Part shown: positions 30,771-45,100 of the stretch, piece by piece
How positions within the stretch are numbered: position 1 is the first letter of the stretch
How the letters are laid out: the number at the start of each line of letters is the position of its first letter
Assembly (NCBI GenBank): GCA_020310875.1
Contig: CM035416.1
Coordinates: 74,423,983 to 74,487,982, forward strand
DNA length: 64,000 nt
Source of the DNA: Ceratopteris richardii
Taxonomy: Eukaryota; Streptophyta; Polypodiopsida; Polypodiales; Pteridaceae
Direction: 5' to 3'
Notes under the pieces: generated by a model
Databases searched by the model: none
What the model was told of the DNA's origin: nothing
What the model saw: only the letters and a program-made list of their open reading frames with translations
Position numbers and translations under genes: made by a program

Positions 30771-32770
30771 CAAAGATGGAAGTTCCTTTGGGGAAAAAAA
30801 AGCTTTGAAGTCTACATGTTAAAAATCGAACTTCCTTTAAAAAATCCTTTGAGATTTCACATTTGTTAGCCCATATGGGATTAATTATGCCGCCTAAAAG
30901 CCTACAATTAATCCTTTGTGGTTCCACATCCATTAATCCTTTGTGGTTCCAAATCCATTAGAGTGATATTTGATGTAAGTGATGTTCATTTGTTTATATG
31001 TGGGCAATGGCAATGTAGTGGGAATGGGTATATCTTAAACCCATAAATGTTATAGCTGTAAAAGATCTTAGGAAAGTTGAAGCATGTGGAACAAGTGCCT
31101 CTCTTAAAACATGTGAGTGAAATTGTGTATAGATTTACATCATGTTTGACCTTGAAGGTGTTGTACAACAAACATGATTGAGACTCAACTACAATTGTGA
31201 CCTTTGTAAAGCAAACATGATTGAGACTCGACTACAATAGTTTCAGATTGAGACTCAACTACAATAGTTTCAGATTAGACTCAAGTACAATAGTTTCAAA
31301 TTGAGACTCAACTACAACAGATAGGGAATTTAAAGGAGGCCTTATGTACATATGAAAATACACCTTCACATGCCAAGATGTGGTATGCATTTTCCTTCAA
31401 ATACCATCCCAAGTATCATCTACAGAAAGGTTTTCTTGGCATGCCTTCTGAGTGGAGAGAGACACAAAACAAAAGAGATTATTGACTCATGTGCCTTGAA
31501 CAACAATGTGTAACATTAGATATGGAGAGATCAAATTGTGCTTTGTGCTATCTTGATCACATAATCGTGTGATCTTAGATGTGGAGTATATATTGCATAA
31601 TTTACTATCTGAAATAATCTTGATTGTCTCAACTAGCTTAATATCTTGAGTTGTAATTTCTCTTCTTCTTTTAGGGATCACATGTCTAGATAAACACAAA
31701 GAAACATGATCTTTGACCATTTTTGTTAGGTCACTCAAGATCTTTGACCATTTTGGCTAGGTCGCTCAAGATCCAACCGACACTTGTATATATTGTGGTC
31801 ATGAATGATGCCATTATGATTGTCTTTATGTTTCTTACTAACATTATTGAACCATGGAGTTCATATTTACAACAAGATCATTCACAGAAATTGAGATATT
31901 TTTTTTATGGATGCACGTGAGACCATGGTCAAATTGAGACAAGAGGAGGCGTGGACCTTCTTTTAGGCCACCTTTCTCTTTTCATGAATGTCCCATGAGG
32001 GAGTGCCTTTACAAGGCACTAATATATAACAAAGTTGTCTTGGTGTTCAAAAGGTCATCTCTTTAACTTCATTTCATGGTATACATTGCTCAACCTTGCT
32101 TTTCATGCAAAAAAATTCAATGAAGTAGAATTACTCCATGATCCCTTACTCACAAATTAGTCTTCCATTTGCAACAACATCATTGTTTCTCATTCTATTT
32201 AATGACTTGAGTAAAGGAATATCATGGATCCTTTTAGTACATAACCATACTTGCGTCATTTGAAGTAATAAGAGAGGAGTAATAAGATGACATGTTGTAG
32301 CAAAACTCAATCCTTAGTCGAGGAAGATATATCCACTTTAAGTTCAAAGACATCACACTCGGTTGAATAACTTCAAGTGTAGCTCAAGTTTTCGATCCTC
32401 CTTGTGCTCAATATGAGAAGATGTACTAAGCTCCATCGGATGATGGATGGAGAAGGGTACCTCTTTGAGACAACATTGCTTTGAAACTAGCCATCAATGA
32501 ATATAAAAAACACTTCAAAATATAACCTAAAACCAAAATGCATATAGAAATTCTCATGAAAAATGAGAAAATGTTGTGTAATAATATTTGTTTTGAAGCT
32601 TTCAAGTCCCAACAAAAAGGTTAAATTTGATTCATCTTCATAAATGGTTTTCATGCTTCAAGCAAATAGTTAATATATTTTATTCTCGTTCAGAAAACGG
32701 ATTATTCTTATGACATACTAATTGTAAGCTTTTTCATTGAAGATGAGAATCTAAATAGAGACTATAATAT
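30771..32770. other. Intergenic sequence upstream of COP1, no gene recognised
   Basis: I see no supported gene. A 27-bp unit (TAATCCTTTGTGGTTCC) is doubled near 30908-30960. A unit with GATCTTTGACCATTTT is doubled near 31709-31775. The rest is plain AT-rich sequence, perhaps old element internal regions. Confidence 0.4.
31155..31320. repeat. Short tandem repeats, unit about 31 bp
   Basis: GATTGAGACTCAACTACAAT and close variants recur five times. The later units are joined by AGTTTCA, the first two by AAGCAAACAT-like text. Confidence 0.85.
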
Positions 32771-34620
32771 TGTTGGACTTCGAGGTCTACACAAGCACAT
32801 GAAGAGAAGAAAAAGAAGAAGCTTTGAGCACAACACAATATTGAATGTATCAAGTGAATGTAAAAAGATAAGTGATCCATTAGGATTATAGTAGTATATA
32901 CAAGTCGAGGGAGGGGGAACCTCCTAATGAGAGAAAAAAGTGCCCCAACAATCCTAAGTGTGTTCACACACATCACTACCAAAATATATTAACAAATATC
33001 CCCTGAGAGTGATGCAATGGACAAGGAGTTGGCACTCATGTATAAGGAATTTTCCAAACTACCTATAAAAAGGTCAATCCACAAAAGGAAGTAAGACCAA
33101 AATTTTGCAAAAAGCTTCAGACTTCTGTCTAGGTAGAGCCTTTTGTGAAAAGTTCTGCAACATTATCATTTGGGGGCACATAAGCCAAACAGATTTCTCA
33201 AGCAGAGAGCCTCTCCTTAACATAATGATAGTGCACCTCAATGTGCTTTGTGCGAGCATGGAACACAGGGTTCCTCGCAACTGCCAATGCACTCTGACTA
33301 TTAGTGAAGATGGTGGTGGTAGAAGACTGATCAACACCCAAATCAGCCAAAAGGTGTTTGAGCCACACACAGTCAACAATCATTGTGAAAGTTTCCCTAT
33401 ACTCAGCCTCACAACTAGAAGTGGCCATAGTAGGATGCTTCTTACTCAACCACGATATGCATGAGCTACCAAGCATGAGGCAAAAACCACTGGTGGACAC
33501 ACGAGTGTCATAGCAACTAGCCTAGTTTGAGTGAGAAAAAGCATGTAAAGTTGGTAGTAATGATCCCCCTTGAGATAAAACAATCCAAGTAGCCATACCA
33601 CTTAAGTGGCAAAAGATGTTTAACCACCTACCAATGCTTGACACATGGGAAATGCATAAACCTTCTTATCTGAGAGACAATAAACTGAATATCAGGCCGC
33701 ATTATGCATAAGTAAATCAAGAATCCAATAGCATAATGATAGAGAACAACATCAAATGCATCTCCAATGTCATGAAGACTCAATCGTAAACCTCTTTCCA
33801 TGAGAATGGCAATAGGTTTGCAATCTTCAAAGCCAAGACACTGCAACAATGTGTCCATATATTTTGTTTGAAACAAAGATATTCCTCCATCAGCTTGCAT
33901 AAATTGAATGCCCAGATAATGATGTAAATGCGATAAATTTGACATCTCAAAAGAGGCATGAAAGTCAATCTTAAAATCAACAATATGTTTCTCATTAGGA
34001 TCAATGAGCAATATGTCATTCGCATATACAACAATGATCAAAAGTACATCAGCTTCAAACTTAGCATAGAAGAGGCTTTGAGTTGGACTGTTATCAAAAC
34101 CATGTGCAATCAAGTAGGCATGTATCTTTTCATACCAAGCACATGGTGCTTGCTTTAAACCATACAATATCTTTTTCAACTTGCATACTTTGTTTTCATG
34201 CCCATTTTGCACAAGACCACGGGGCTGAAATACATACACTTCTTCATGTAAGTCGCCATTCAAAAATAAAGTTTTAATGTCCAACTAATGTACATTCCAA
34301 CCATGATGAGCTGAAAGTGCACAAATGCTACAAACACTGTTCATTTGGCATGTGGTAGCAAAGGTCTCATCAAAATCAATGCCTCTCTCTTGAGCATAAC
34401 CTTTGGCAACAAGCCTCGCCTTATACCTTTCAACTATTCTATGAGGCTTACGTTTCAGCTTCTATAGCCATTTAGTGTGAATGGCCTTTTTGCCTAGAGA
34501 CAAATCACATAAAGATCATAATAGCATCATATTCTGATTGCATAGCAGCCATCCAATTTTTTGAATTTTTTTCTTCATCAAAAGAAACATGCTCATTCTC
34601 ATCACAAAGACTAAAGACAA
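32771..34620 (-). mobile_element. Copia-4 fragment: RT, RNase H and 3' LTR (fossil)
   Basis: The minus strand has the reverse transcriptase from about 34600 (ARLVAKGYAQERGIDF, LFLNGDLHEEVYVFQP, LYGLKQAPCAWYEKI), RNase H to about 33100 (SWLSKKHPTMATSSCEAEYR), and a purine tract. It ends in a 224-bp LTR (32771-32994) starting TGTTAATATA and ending AAGTCCAACA. The front of the element is absent. The LTR is related to that of Copia-3 in the opposite orientation. It is broken, with several breaks. Confidence 0.85.
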
Positions 34621-34686
34621 GCATTGCATAGCAACAATATGTCAACGGTGCATCTAATTTGTTATCTCGTGCACCTAAGTGTATGT

Positions 34687-34826
<140 letters not shown>

Positions 34827-35108
34827 ACTTGTGTTAAGATTATATATCATTAGGGTTAGGGTTATATATATAAAGCTAAAAATTAGGATTAAAGTTTTGA
34901 TCAAATTTTAGGTCTCGACGATCAAATATTATATATCATTAGATAGTTTTTAATGAAAACGTGTGTATGTATGGACTTATGTATGTATGAATGTACGTAC
35001 TTTGTATGTATGAATATGCATGTGTGTATGTATATATGTGTATACTTATGTATGTGTGTATGTATGTATTTATATACAAACCTCTGTTAGGGTTATATAT
35101 CTTTAAGG

Positions 35109-36003
<895 letters not shown>

Positions 36004-38545
36004 TGTTGATATGTTTAGATAATGATGTGTTTGAACACACTAGGACCACTGGGGCACTTTTTTCTCTCTTTAGGAGGTTTTTTTCCCATGGCTTGTATAT
36101 ATGCCTATTGCCCTAACGGGCTACTTATCTCTGTACATTCAGTATTGTGTGTTGGGCTCCAAGCTCCTTCTTCCCCTTGTGTTGTTCACATGCTTCCGTA
36201 GACCTCCAACTCCAACAATTGGTATCAGAGCAGGTCGTCGCTTCATTTAGGGCATTTTCATTACCCCTCAGATCGTAGTCTCAGAATCGTACGAAATTTG
36301 GTGTGCATACTCAAGGTGATTAAGAGATAAAAATTGCTTCGCTTTATGGTGCCGAAATTGTGATCTCAGCTCTCTTTGGCCTCCGAATGCACTATCGTAG
36401 TGCTTGTGTAGGCTATTTTGTCTTTTTGTGCCAAAGATATATATAGGTTTTAATTCGCTAGTATAAGCATCTCAAAGTCTGTTATAGGTTTAATAGAACT
36501 CATTTGGGTAGTTCTATTCGACTTTTTCAGATACATTCATTTTTTTACATCAGGGTATTTTAGTTAGTGGCCATGGCTGAAAGCAGTGATGTATTTTGTA
36601 TGTTGGTCGTCAAGGATAAGTTGGATGGTACGAATTACCCATTGTGGGCTTATATGATGCGTCATGTATTGGTCACAAAAGGATTGTGGAATATTGTGCA
36701 GGGTATATGTACTGAAGCTGATGCAGATGGTGTTGAAGATTACTATATTCTTCATGTTCCTATTCGTGCTATAGTTTCTCCTACACCTACTATAGACCAA
36801 ATTTGTTGGGATGGCAGAGATGCTCATGCACATGCATTGATAGCCTTGTCTATCAAACGTGCCATCATTCCTCACATTCACTCTTGCAGAATAGCTAAGG
36901 ATGCTTGGGATACATTTACAACATTGTACCAGGCTAGGAATGAGGCTCGTGTTGCTTACCTCCAAAAACAGTTGGAGAGTGAGCATATGAATGAAGGTGA
37001 TTCTATGGACAACTTTCTAACAAAGATCAAAGATTTGAAGGAACAATTAATTTCTATTGATGAAGTCTTGCTTGGCAATTCACTTTTGCAGACAATTCTG
37101 AATGGTCTTCCCGATTCATATCAGAGTTTTGCTTCTACTCTTTGTTTGATGATGAAAGGCAATCCAAATGCGTTGACATTTGAAGAGTTATTATGTGTTC
37201 TATTGTAGGAAGATCAGTCTAGGTAGAACATGTCCATTATGTGTGTTGCAGATCAAGCTTTCTTGGCTAGTCAAGAGGGCAAAGGTAAATTGAGCTCTTC
37301 TATTAGTAAGCAGAAACCTGCTAGTTCTACACAATCAAAGAAGGAAGACAGAGAAGAGGAGAAAACAAAAAAGAAAAATTTGTTTTGCAAGTACTGTAAA
37401 GCAAATGATCATGCCATAAAGAATTTTCCAAAACTGACTGCAAAAGAGGCAAAGAAAAAAGAGGTTGGAATGGTTGTTGCAGATGCCTCTATACCGAACA
37501 TAGAGTATGCTAATCTAGTGTAGAATGGGCATTTACTACTGTTTGCAATTTTGACCCATCTTCTCCTGAATAATGTATGTCTGCAGTAAACTCAGATTTT
37601 TGGTACTTTGATAGTGGGGCAACCAAACATATTACCTCACAATGCAGTTTCTTCACTTCACTCAAGCCTGCCCCTATAGGGAATACTGTCACATGCACCA
37701 ACAAATCCTCTTATCCTATCATGGGAGTTGGTAAGATCATTCTGACTACTGCTGATGGTAGTTCTTTTACATTATCAGATGCTTTATTTGTGCTAGTGGT
37801 AAAAAAGAATTTGTTATCAGTTTCAACGTTAGCCAAGATTGGCTTAGTTGTGAAATTTGTCGATGACAAATGTACAATTCATGATCTATCAAATGGCGAC
37901 ATGATTATTGCTTCTGGCATTTTATGTTGTGGGTTGTATAAGCTCATAGACTATGAAAGATCTATGAATGGTTCATCATGCACAGTACATGATTCTCAGG
38001 CTATGTCATATGCAAAGCTTTGGCATGCACGCTTTGGCCATCTGAATTTTGCTAGTTTGTTACGCCTACAGAAATCTGAAATGGTGTCCTCTTTGCCCAA
38101 ACTTGAGGCACCCCAGTAAACATGTCTATGAAGGCTGTATTTTGGGCAAAATGCAGCGTTCCTCCTTTCCAAAAGATGGTTCAATCCGAGCTACTTAGAA
38201 ACTGTGGCTTGTTCACAGTGATGTCTGTGGTCCTATGCACACACCTTCTTTTGGAAACTATCTTTACTTCGTGACTTTTATTGATGATTTTTCTAGGCAT
38301 GCATGGGTATATCCATTGAAAGCAAAGTTTGAAGTGTTTATGTGCTTCAAACAGTTTTTGGTTATGGCTGAAAATCTGACAGCATGTAAAATGGGCACCC
38401 TCCATTTTGATCGAGGGGGGAACATATGTCTTCTGACTTTAATGCATTTCTGGTTGAACGTGGGATAAAACATCAGTGTATAGTGCCATATACACCTCAA
38501 CAGAATGGATTTGTTGAATGGGAGAACAGATCACTCATGCTCCGT
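36004..38545 (+). mobile_element. Copia-3 front half: LTR, gag, protease, integrase (fossil)
   Basis: A 214-bp LTR (36004-36217, TGTTGATATG to CTCCAACA) is followed by the primer site TGGTATCAGAGC at 36220. Gag runs from about 36572 (LDGTNYPLWAYMMRHVLV) with a zinc-knuckle region near 37385 (CKYCKANDHAIKNF). Protease is near 37600 (FDSGATKHIT) and integrase runs from about 38000 (LWHARFGHLN, CIVPYTPQQNGFVE) to 38545, where the Gypsy LTR begins. The rest of the element is not found on the other side of the Gypsy complex. It is broken, with several small breaks besides the abrupt end. Confidence 0.88.
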
Positions 38546-39107
38546 TGTCGGGAAGAACGAGGTCGTGGCGGGAAGCCGGCGCCTGGGGTTGGATCAGGCC
38601 CCGCTCTGGTGCGCCGTTCCCGCGGTCCTGCGAGCGGCGTCTGCGCGCTGGGCGCCTCACCTGTGCTCTCCGGAGCGTGCGCGATCCTCGTAGGGTCCCT
38701 CGCCCCTCGGAAGTGTCGAGACGTGGGACCGTGGGCGTCGGAAAGAGACGATCGGATACCGCAATGATACACGGAATGCAAATGAAGCCAACGATACCAC
38801 GAAAAATGAAACTGAAGTTATCCAATAAAAATGAGTGATACAAACAGGCCGCTACAATGCGGGCCGATGGTACAATAAAATCGCTACAGTGCGGTGCGAT
38901 GATACAATATGAAAGCCGCCGCTACAGTGCGGGCCGGCTAGCGTAAACTCTAGATCCCTCGCTACAGTGCGAGAAATCGCCTACGGGATTCCGCTTCGGT
39001 CTTCACGGTCCAAGCTTTTCTTCAGGTCTTCGATCCACTCTTTATTTCAAGTACCCTCAGCAATGGCCTCCCTTCTCTTTACTTTAGATAATCAGAAACC
39101 GCATAAA

Positions 39108-39412
39108 CCTGGAGGAGACGATCCACAAGGACAATCCACAGAATGGGGTACTCTTTATCTTCCGTCTTCAATGCTTTCACTTCATATAATCAGAAACCTG
39201 GAGGAGACGATCCACAAGGGCAATCCACAGGATGGGGTACTCTTTATCTTCCGTCTTCAATGCTTTCACTTCATATAATCAGAAACCTGGAGGAGACGAT
39301 CCACAAGGGCAATCCACAGGATGGGGTACTCTTTATCTTCCGTCTTCAATGCTTTCACTTCATATAATCAGAAACCTAGAGGAGACGATCCACAAGGGCA
39401 ATCCACAGGATG
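39108..39412. repeat. 89-bp tandem repeats in LTR A
   Basis: Units start at 39108, 39197, 39286 and 39375 with CCTGGAGGAGACGATCCACA; the last is partial. The same array occurs at 49051-49447 in LTR B (five starts) and 53424-53731 in LTR C (four starts). Confidence 0.95.
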
Positions 39413-41475
39413 GGGGCTTTTAAAACAATCATTAGTACCTCCAATACTAAGAAAAATCTTGAAGAAACAATACTCTTAATATGAGAACTAATCGCATAAT
39501 AAGAAACAAAAAGGAACGATTTTTATCTCCTCTTTCTTATTTTCACATTTGTTCATGTAAAATCCTCTATCCTTTATTATCTCCCTTTCACCATTGTATC
39601 ATGATTGCACTTCTTGGGATAAAACATGCAAAGGTTCCTTATGACGAACCCTTCAAGTTTACCTTGACATCTAATTTTTAAGATATTTATTTGATAATGC
39701 AATGGTAATTAAAGCGTCATCAATTAGCTCCATTATGCTTTATACATTGTGTGTAAATAATAGATTAAATGCCATGCCTATTTTCCCTTTAACTCATGGA
39801 TATATCCTCCAAATGTTTGAAGATTAACCCTCCTTGATTTGAAAGCTTACTCTCATCGATTTCATATTATGGTTTCAGAAGAAAAAAAACAAGCTCATTA
39901 TCTTTCATCTTTCTCTCTCTCTCTCTATCTCTCGAATTCTCCAAACCGCCTTAGTCTCTCTGTGTCCCATCTAGAGTCCAAGTCTCTCTTTCTTTCTCTC
40001 TCCCTTCCTAGACTCCTCCATATCTTTCTCTCTGAACTTTTCTGCAGATTTTCCTCCGTCCTTCGTCGCTCTATTGGAACTTAGCAGAGTGATTCTCTCC
40101 CCTACATATCCATGCCTAACAACAACCTCTCTCTCTGTTTCACGTAAGCAGCGCCACAGCCACTCTGCCAAGTGCCAACCTCTCACTCTCTGTCTCCACG
40201 TGATCGCAGATGGGTCTATATCGGTCCGTTTTTCTCTCTCTACACCATGGTCATTACCTCCTCTCTCTCTCTCCCTATACTGCACCGCTGGATGCTCGCT
40301 CTCTCTTACGCATCTCCAAACCAACTATCCCTCTACTGCACGATTCTGTACCTGTCTCTCTTCAGCATCAACTAGAAGCAGATATTTGCGCGCGTCCGAA
40401 ATCTACTACAGTAGCGATCTTTCTCTAAGTTTTGTTGCGCTGCAGCAAAAATGGATCAGATTCTCTCTCTGTGGCGTAGTCACTCACAGTCGCCCAGCAA
40501 ACTCTCTCTCCGAATGCTTTGCCAGAGCCATCAACAGCGTCGCCTGAAATCTCTGTCTGTACTTTTCTCTCTGTCCACCAGTCAGCCGTCAAGGCGGCTC
40601 ATCTCTTCCCTCCTTCACGTGCAAGCCGCCAACTATGGGCTTGTTTGCTCTCTCTCCGCCCCTCACTCTCTCTCTACAGTCAACCGCCTTCGCACCCTTC
40701 AAGTCGTTCTCTCTGTCTCTGCACTACCGACATAGAATCTCTCCGTCGCGCAGCGCTGCCAATCTTTGCCAGCCACCGAGGTGCTCTATCTCTCTCACTC
40801 GCGGAATTCTCAGCTACAGCGCCACCCAGCCGCCTAGTAGCATGATTCTCTCTCTCCAGATTCACCTTTCGTCAGCACGCAAGTCCTCTCTCTCTACGCG
40901 TAAGCGATGGGCTTCGAATTCTTTGCTAATAGCGATCACCGACCTTAATCTTCTCTGATTCAGGCCCTCTGAATATTCTACATCCCTGAATCTCTTTCCG
41001 TCCGTCAGGATTCTGGTCTTCTAGCTACAACATTCTCTCTCTACATGGCTTAACAATGCCCAATCTTAGTCTCTCTCTTCGATCTCTCTCAACGCATCCG
41101 TCGCTCTACGTGACAAAGAGGAACTCTTCTCTCTCTCTCTCTACATTTCTGCCACGCCCGCATAAGGTTCGCAGCCCACAATCCAGTATAGCCTACATCA
41201 ATGGCTCTCTCTCAACATCTGATGCACGCGGCCTTTCTCTCTCGTGTCCCGGAGTTCTACGCCACCAAATTATCTCGGTAATCTCTCTCTCTCGCCGTAT
41301 GTGTCAGCAGTAGCACTACCCATCTCTAATCCCGATAACCATAAGTATACAATCGTGAAAAAACTCACAAGCTAAGTGACCATATGAGAAAAGACTACCT
41401 CCATCTCGGCACATCCCCATGGCAATACGAATAGGAAAGCAAAACATGAATGAACAAGGAAGGACAAGGAGCATA
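39413..41475. repeat. 2-kb TCTC-rich block in LTR A
   Basis: The block shares about 2.05 kb with LTR C (53732-55782) and is absent from LTR B. Many frames stay open on both strands because of the CT-rich text, but they encode low-complexity serine / leucine strings and I do not accept them as genes. Confidence 0.85.
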
Positions 41476-42100
41476 CCTGGAGGAGACGATCCACAAGGGC
41501 AATCCACAGGATGGGGAAGAAACAAATGAGTTTGGACTTATTTATAGGCCCCTCCCTAAGACTTCCTTCTAGAACGTTCTAACCTCCTCAATGAACTTTC
41601 CATTTTTGGTAGTCTTTTTAATTTTTCCCTAAACTATGGTTTCGGTTTCACACTGGGCATTCACATTTTAATGGGTTTTTAGGGTTTGGCCTACAAAAAC
41701 CGCCATTTCCAAGGGTCTGCCCTAGGTTTTTTTGATTGGGAAATTTAGGCGTTTGCTCACAATTATCTCAAACTCTCCAATTCATGGGTTTATTTACAAA
41801 TTCGGCCTAAACTCTAAAGGTTTCCAAGGGTTCAAGTCCGATTTTCAGGGGGGTAAAACCACATTTTTAGGGGTTTTGAAGGGTCAAACCTAGGTTTTTA
41901 TGGGTCTAAAGTCTGGTGTTTATATACACGGGTCTCACACACATCTCAAACTTGTTTTTGCACCGCACAATCAATTAATTCGGCCAAAATATGTACAAAA
42001 TATACCACTCTCTCGATCAAAAACATCACACAAAAACTCAAAAACAATGAAGTTTTAAAAAAAACTCAGTGCACACTCCCTGCGGGATTTCATCCCGACA

Positions 42101-45100
42101 TTCGCCCCCGCTAAACCTGCACATCGTCCCGATGGGCCAACCTGCAAGATCCAACAGAAGAGTATCAGGGTTCTTTTTGAAATCTCTTTACACTTTTTAT
42201 CTTTCTTAAATCATGATCTCATGCAGTCATGCAATCTTTTATAAAGATTAGTATGAATTTTAGAAAATTAGGTAGATTCAAGCTTCACAAACATCATATT
42301 ATGTTTCTGCGTCTACAATCTGACAAGTAATCACATGAATAAATCGTCGGCTTTCTAGATCTTTTGTTCGTTCAACTGGTTCAGATCCAACTGCTCATTC
42401 TAAGTACTAGCATATACATATGTTTCTACTAACTCAGTTTGTAGAATATACCTCGATTCCTACTATTTATCTCCTACTTGTCCAGCTCTCCATTAGATCT
42501 TTCTTTCTTTTTCTTTTTCTTTTTCATTTTTCTTTTTCTTTTTCTTTTCTTCTTCATCTCAGCTCAGCATTTCTTTTTATCTTTTATTTTTCACAAATCG
42601 GCCTATGTCGAAATCGGGTGCGACTCATGGACTTGTCCGCCCGGCCAAGTTTATTCCACCTGTCTGCCAACCCGGCATAGCGCACGACATACACAACGTC
42701 AGCCCTGCATGAAATCGACGTCAGCTTGTGGCTCTGACCACCCGATCAGAGTGACTCCACCCGCCTACCGACCCATACAGGTGCATGACAACAGATAGGT
42801 CAGGCCTACGACGAAACTAGCTACGGCTCGTGGCCTTGATCACCCGACCAAAGTGGTTCCACCTGCCTACTAGCCCATCGTAGCGCACCAACAACATACA
42901 CGCACATATAAGCTGGCATGAGTATGAATGTTTCTTTATAAATCATGATCCATATGGAGGTAAGATCTCGCAAGAAATAAATACTAGGATCCAAAGTTTC
43001 CCACTCACTAAGTGTTCAAATCAATCAGCATATACATGCACTCGATCTAAGCATGTCATCACATTCCCAAGCTTTCACTCCCAAAAGTCTCTAGTCCACT
43101 AACTGACTCCATTCATATAATCCCTAGTCATTCATGCTTCATGCAAACCCATAATAGATCTTTGTCATCTTCATTCTACATGATTTTCATAAATTCACAC
43201 ATATCTTTATCACACGCATCAATGCAATGCATATGCTCTATCAGAAAGAAAACAAAACTTAAATCAGAAACGTTTCACCTGGTCATTTTTCTTCATTTTC
43301 ATCATTGTTTGATCCAATTTTTCTTCAACTTCATGGTCTATCATTCTTCATCAGCATCAGCCTCAGTGTCATCAGCGTCCTCCAGAAGTTCTTGCTCAAT
43401 CTCATAATCCGCTTCATTTCTTTTCTTGAATAATTTTATCCTCTTTCCTGCAATCAAAGATCTCAAAGGAGTACTGTCTAACTCGCGAAGTGCATACGTA
43501 CCATTTTCAAACACAGACGTAACCACATATGGCCCAAACCATCGTTTGGTTAATTTCTTCCTAGCATCATACTGAGTATCGAATGTACTGTCGTACACAA
43601 ACACCCAATCATCTACCTCAATCCTATGTGGTCTCAGTCGATGGGTTTTGTCAAAATAGATCTTATTCTTTAGCCTTGACTCCTTTAACTTTTGGACTGC
43701 TTCTTTCAACTTTTCATTTCCTTGTTCTAACTGCTTTATTCTCAATGATAATAACTCTTCTCTCGTCATACCATCATTCCATGGGAGCGTCAACCATGTC
43801 ACTATCTGAGTCTGGATGGGGCTGGCTTCTGACAATACATCAATTCAGCAGGCATGAATCCTGTGGACCGAGTGTAAGTCATCCTATCAGCCCATACCGC
43901 GAATGGAAGAAACCTAGGCCACTGCTTGATGTCATCGCTGCAAGCCTTAGAGATCGCCTTCACGATGGAAGGGTGACCTCTCTCGATTTTCCCATTTGCC
44001 TCTGGATTATAGGCAGTGGTGAGAGACAATCGAATTCCATGAAAATCAAAGAACTCTTTTGCTTCTCTCGCATCCAACTCTCCCCTGTCTGCAACCACTT
44101 TCTCAACATATCCGAATCTTGAGATCACTTCTTCTAAAAGGAATTTGCATACATTATAAGTAGTCTTCGTACGAAGAGCTCGACCTTCCACATTGTTGTT
44201 CAAGTCCTCTCTGGCAAGTACAATGTATCTCATCTTATCTATCCCTTTTGGCATGGTTACAAGGTCGACCACCCACTTGTAATGGATACAGGGAGGGTAA
44301 GTTGGATGTAACGGGTCTCTGTGCCTAACTGATGAATGCACTTGGCATGTAGCACAAGTGTCTACAAAATCTCTCACACTCACATAAATCCCTGGCCACC
44401 AGTAGGCTTCCCTAATCTTCTCATATGTGGCATAGAATCCTTTATGACCCGCCCATAAGGTCTCATGCATTTCTCTCATCACTTTGCTCTGAAGACTCCT
44501 AGAACTTAGTACCCTCTGTGGACTCTTCACCTTGCCCTTAGTGTGTCGCCAAATAAGCCCATCCTTCAAGAAAAAGTTGTAAGACTTTTTCCTGATGGAT
44601 CTATACTTATTTGTGGACCAGCCTGGGGAACGTTTCAGAGTACTCAGATATCTTCCTATATCTCTCCACTCACCATCATACTCACTCTCTCGGAACTGCT
44701 CATATGCATACACCAATGGATCGTATCTTATCATATGTATATCCTTTTCTACCTCATCATCATCATCAGACTCATCATTGAATTTTGCCCTTGAAAGCAT
44801 ATCAGCCACTGTATTCGACTTCCCAGCTATGTGTACAAATGCAGGATTTATAAACTTTATATAAGAGATCCATCTAAGCATAGCAATATCCGGAGATGAA
44901 CAATTTGCAATCATGCCAATCAGTGGAAGACAGTCAGTCTCAACTATCACATTCGCCCCAATGAAATACTCTTTATCACTCTTTAAAGCAGTCACCAATC
45001 CCCATAACTCTCTCTTAATCTGTGGATATTTTCTTTGGGTATCATGTAGGATCTTAGCACCAAAGCGCACTGCATATCTCTGCCCCTCATCATCATCTTG

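Larger units (their letters stand above)
38546..42100 (-). repeat. Gypsy LTR A (3,555 bp)
   Basis: It is bounded by TGTCGGGA and TCCCGACA. It contains four copies of an 89-bp tandem unit (39108-39412) and, after them, a block of about 2.06 kb rich in TCTC runs (39413-41475). That block ends in one more partial copy of the same unit. It is almost the same as LTR C. Confidence 0.92.

Noticed and set aside
38497-38843. GC-rich open frames at the start of the Gypsy LTRs, also at 48402-48786 and 52842-53230
   Set aside because: They overlap on both strands, depend on the GC-rich LTR end and have no family match.
39108-39412. Regular 89-bp repeats as a possible CRISPR-like array
   Set aside because: The units are contiguous with no spacers and lie in a plant retrotransposon LTR.
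39839-41313. Several overlapping Ser/Leu-rich frames, repeated at 54147-55220
   Set aside because: They arise from TCTC-rich LTR sequence, occur in many frames at once and end in different places in the two copies.
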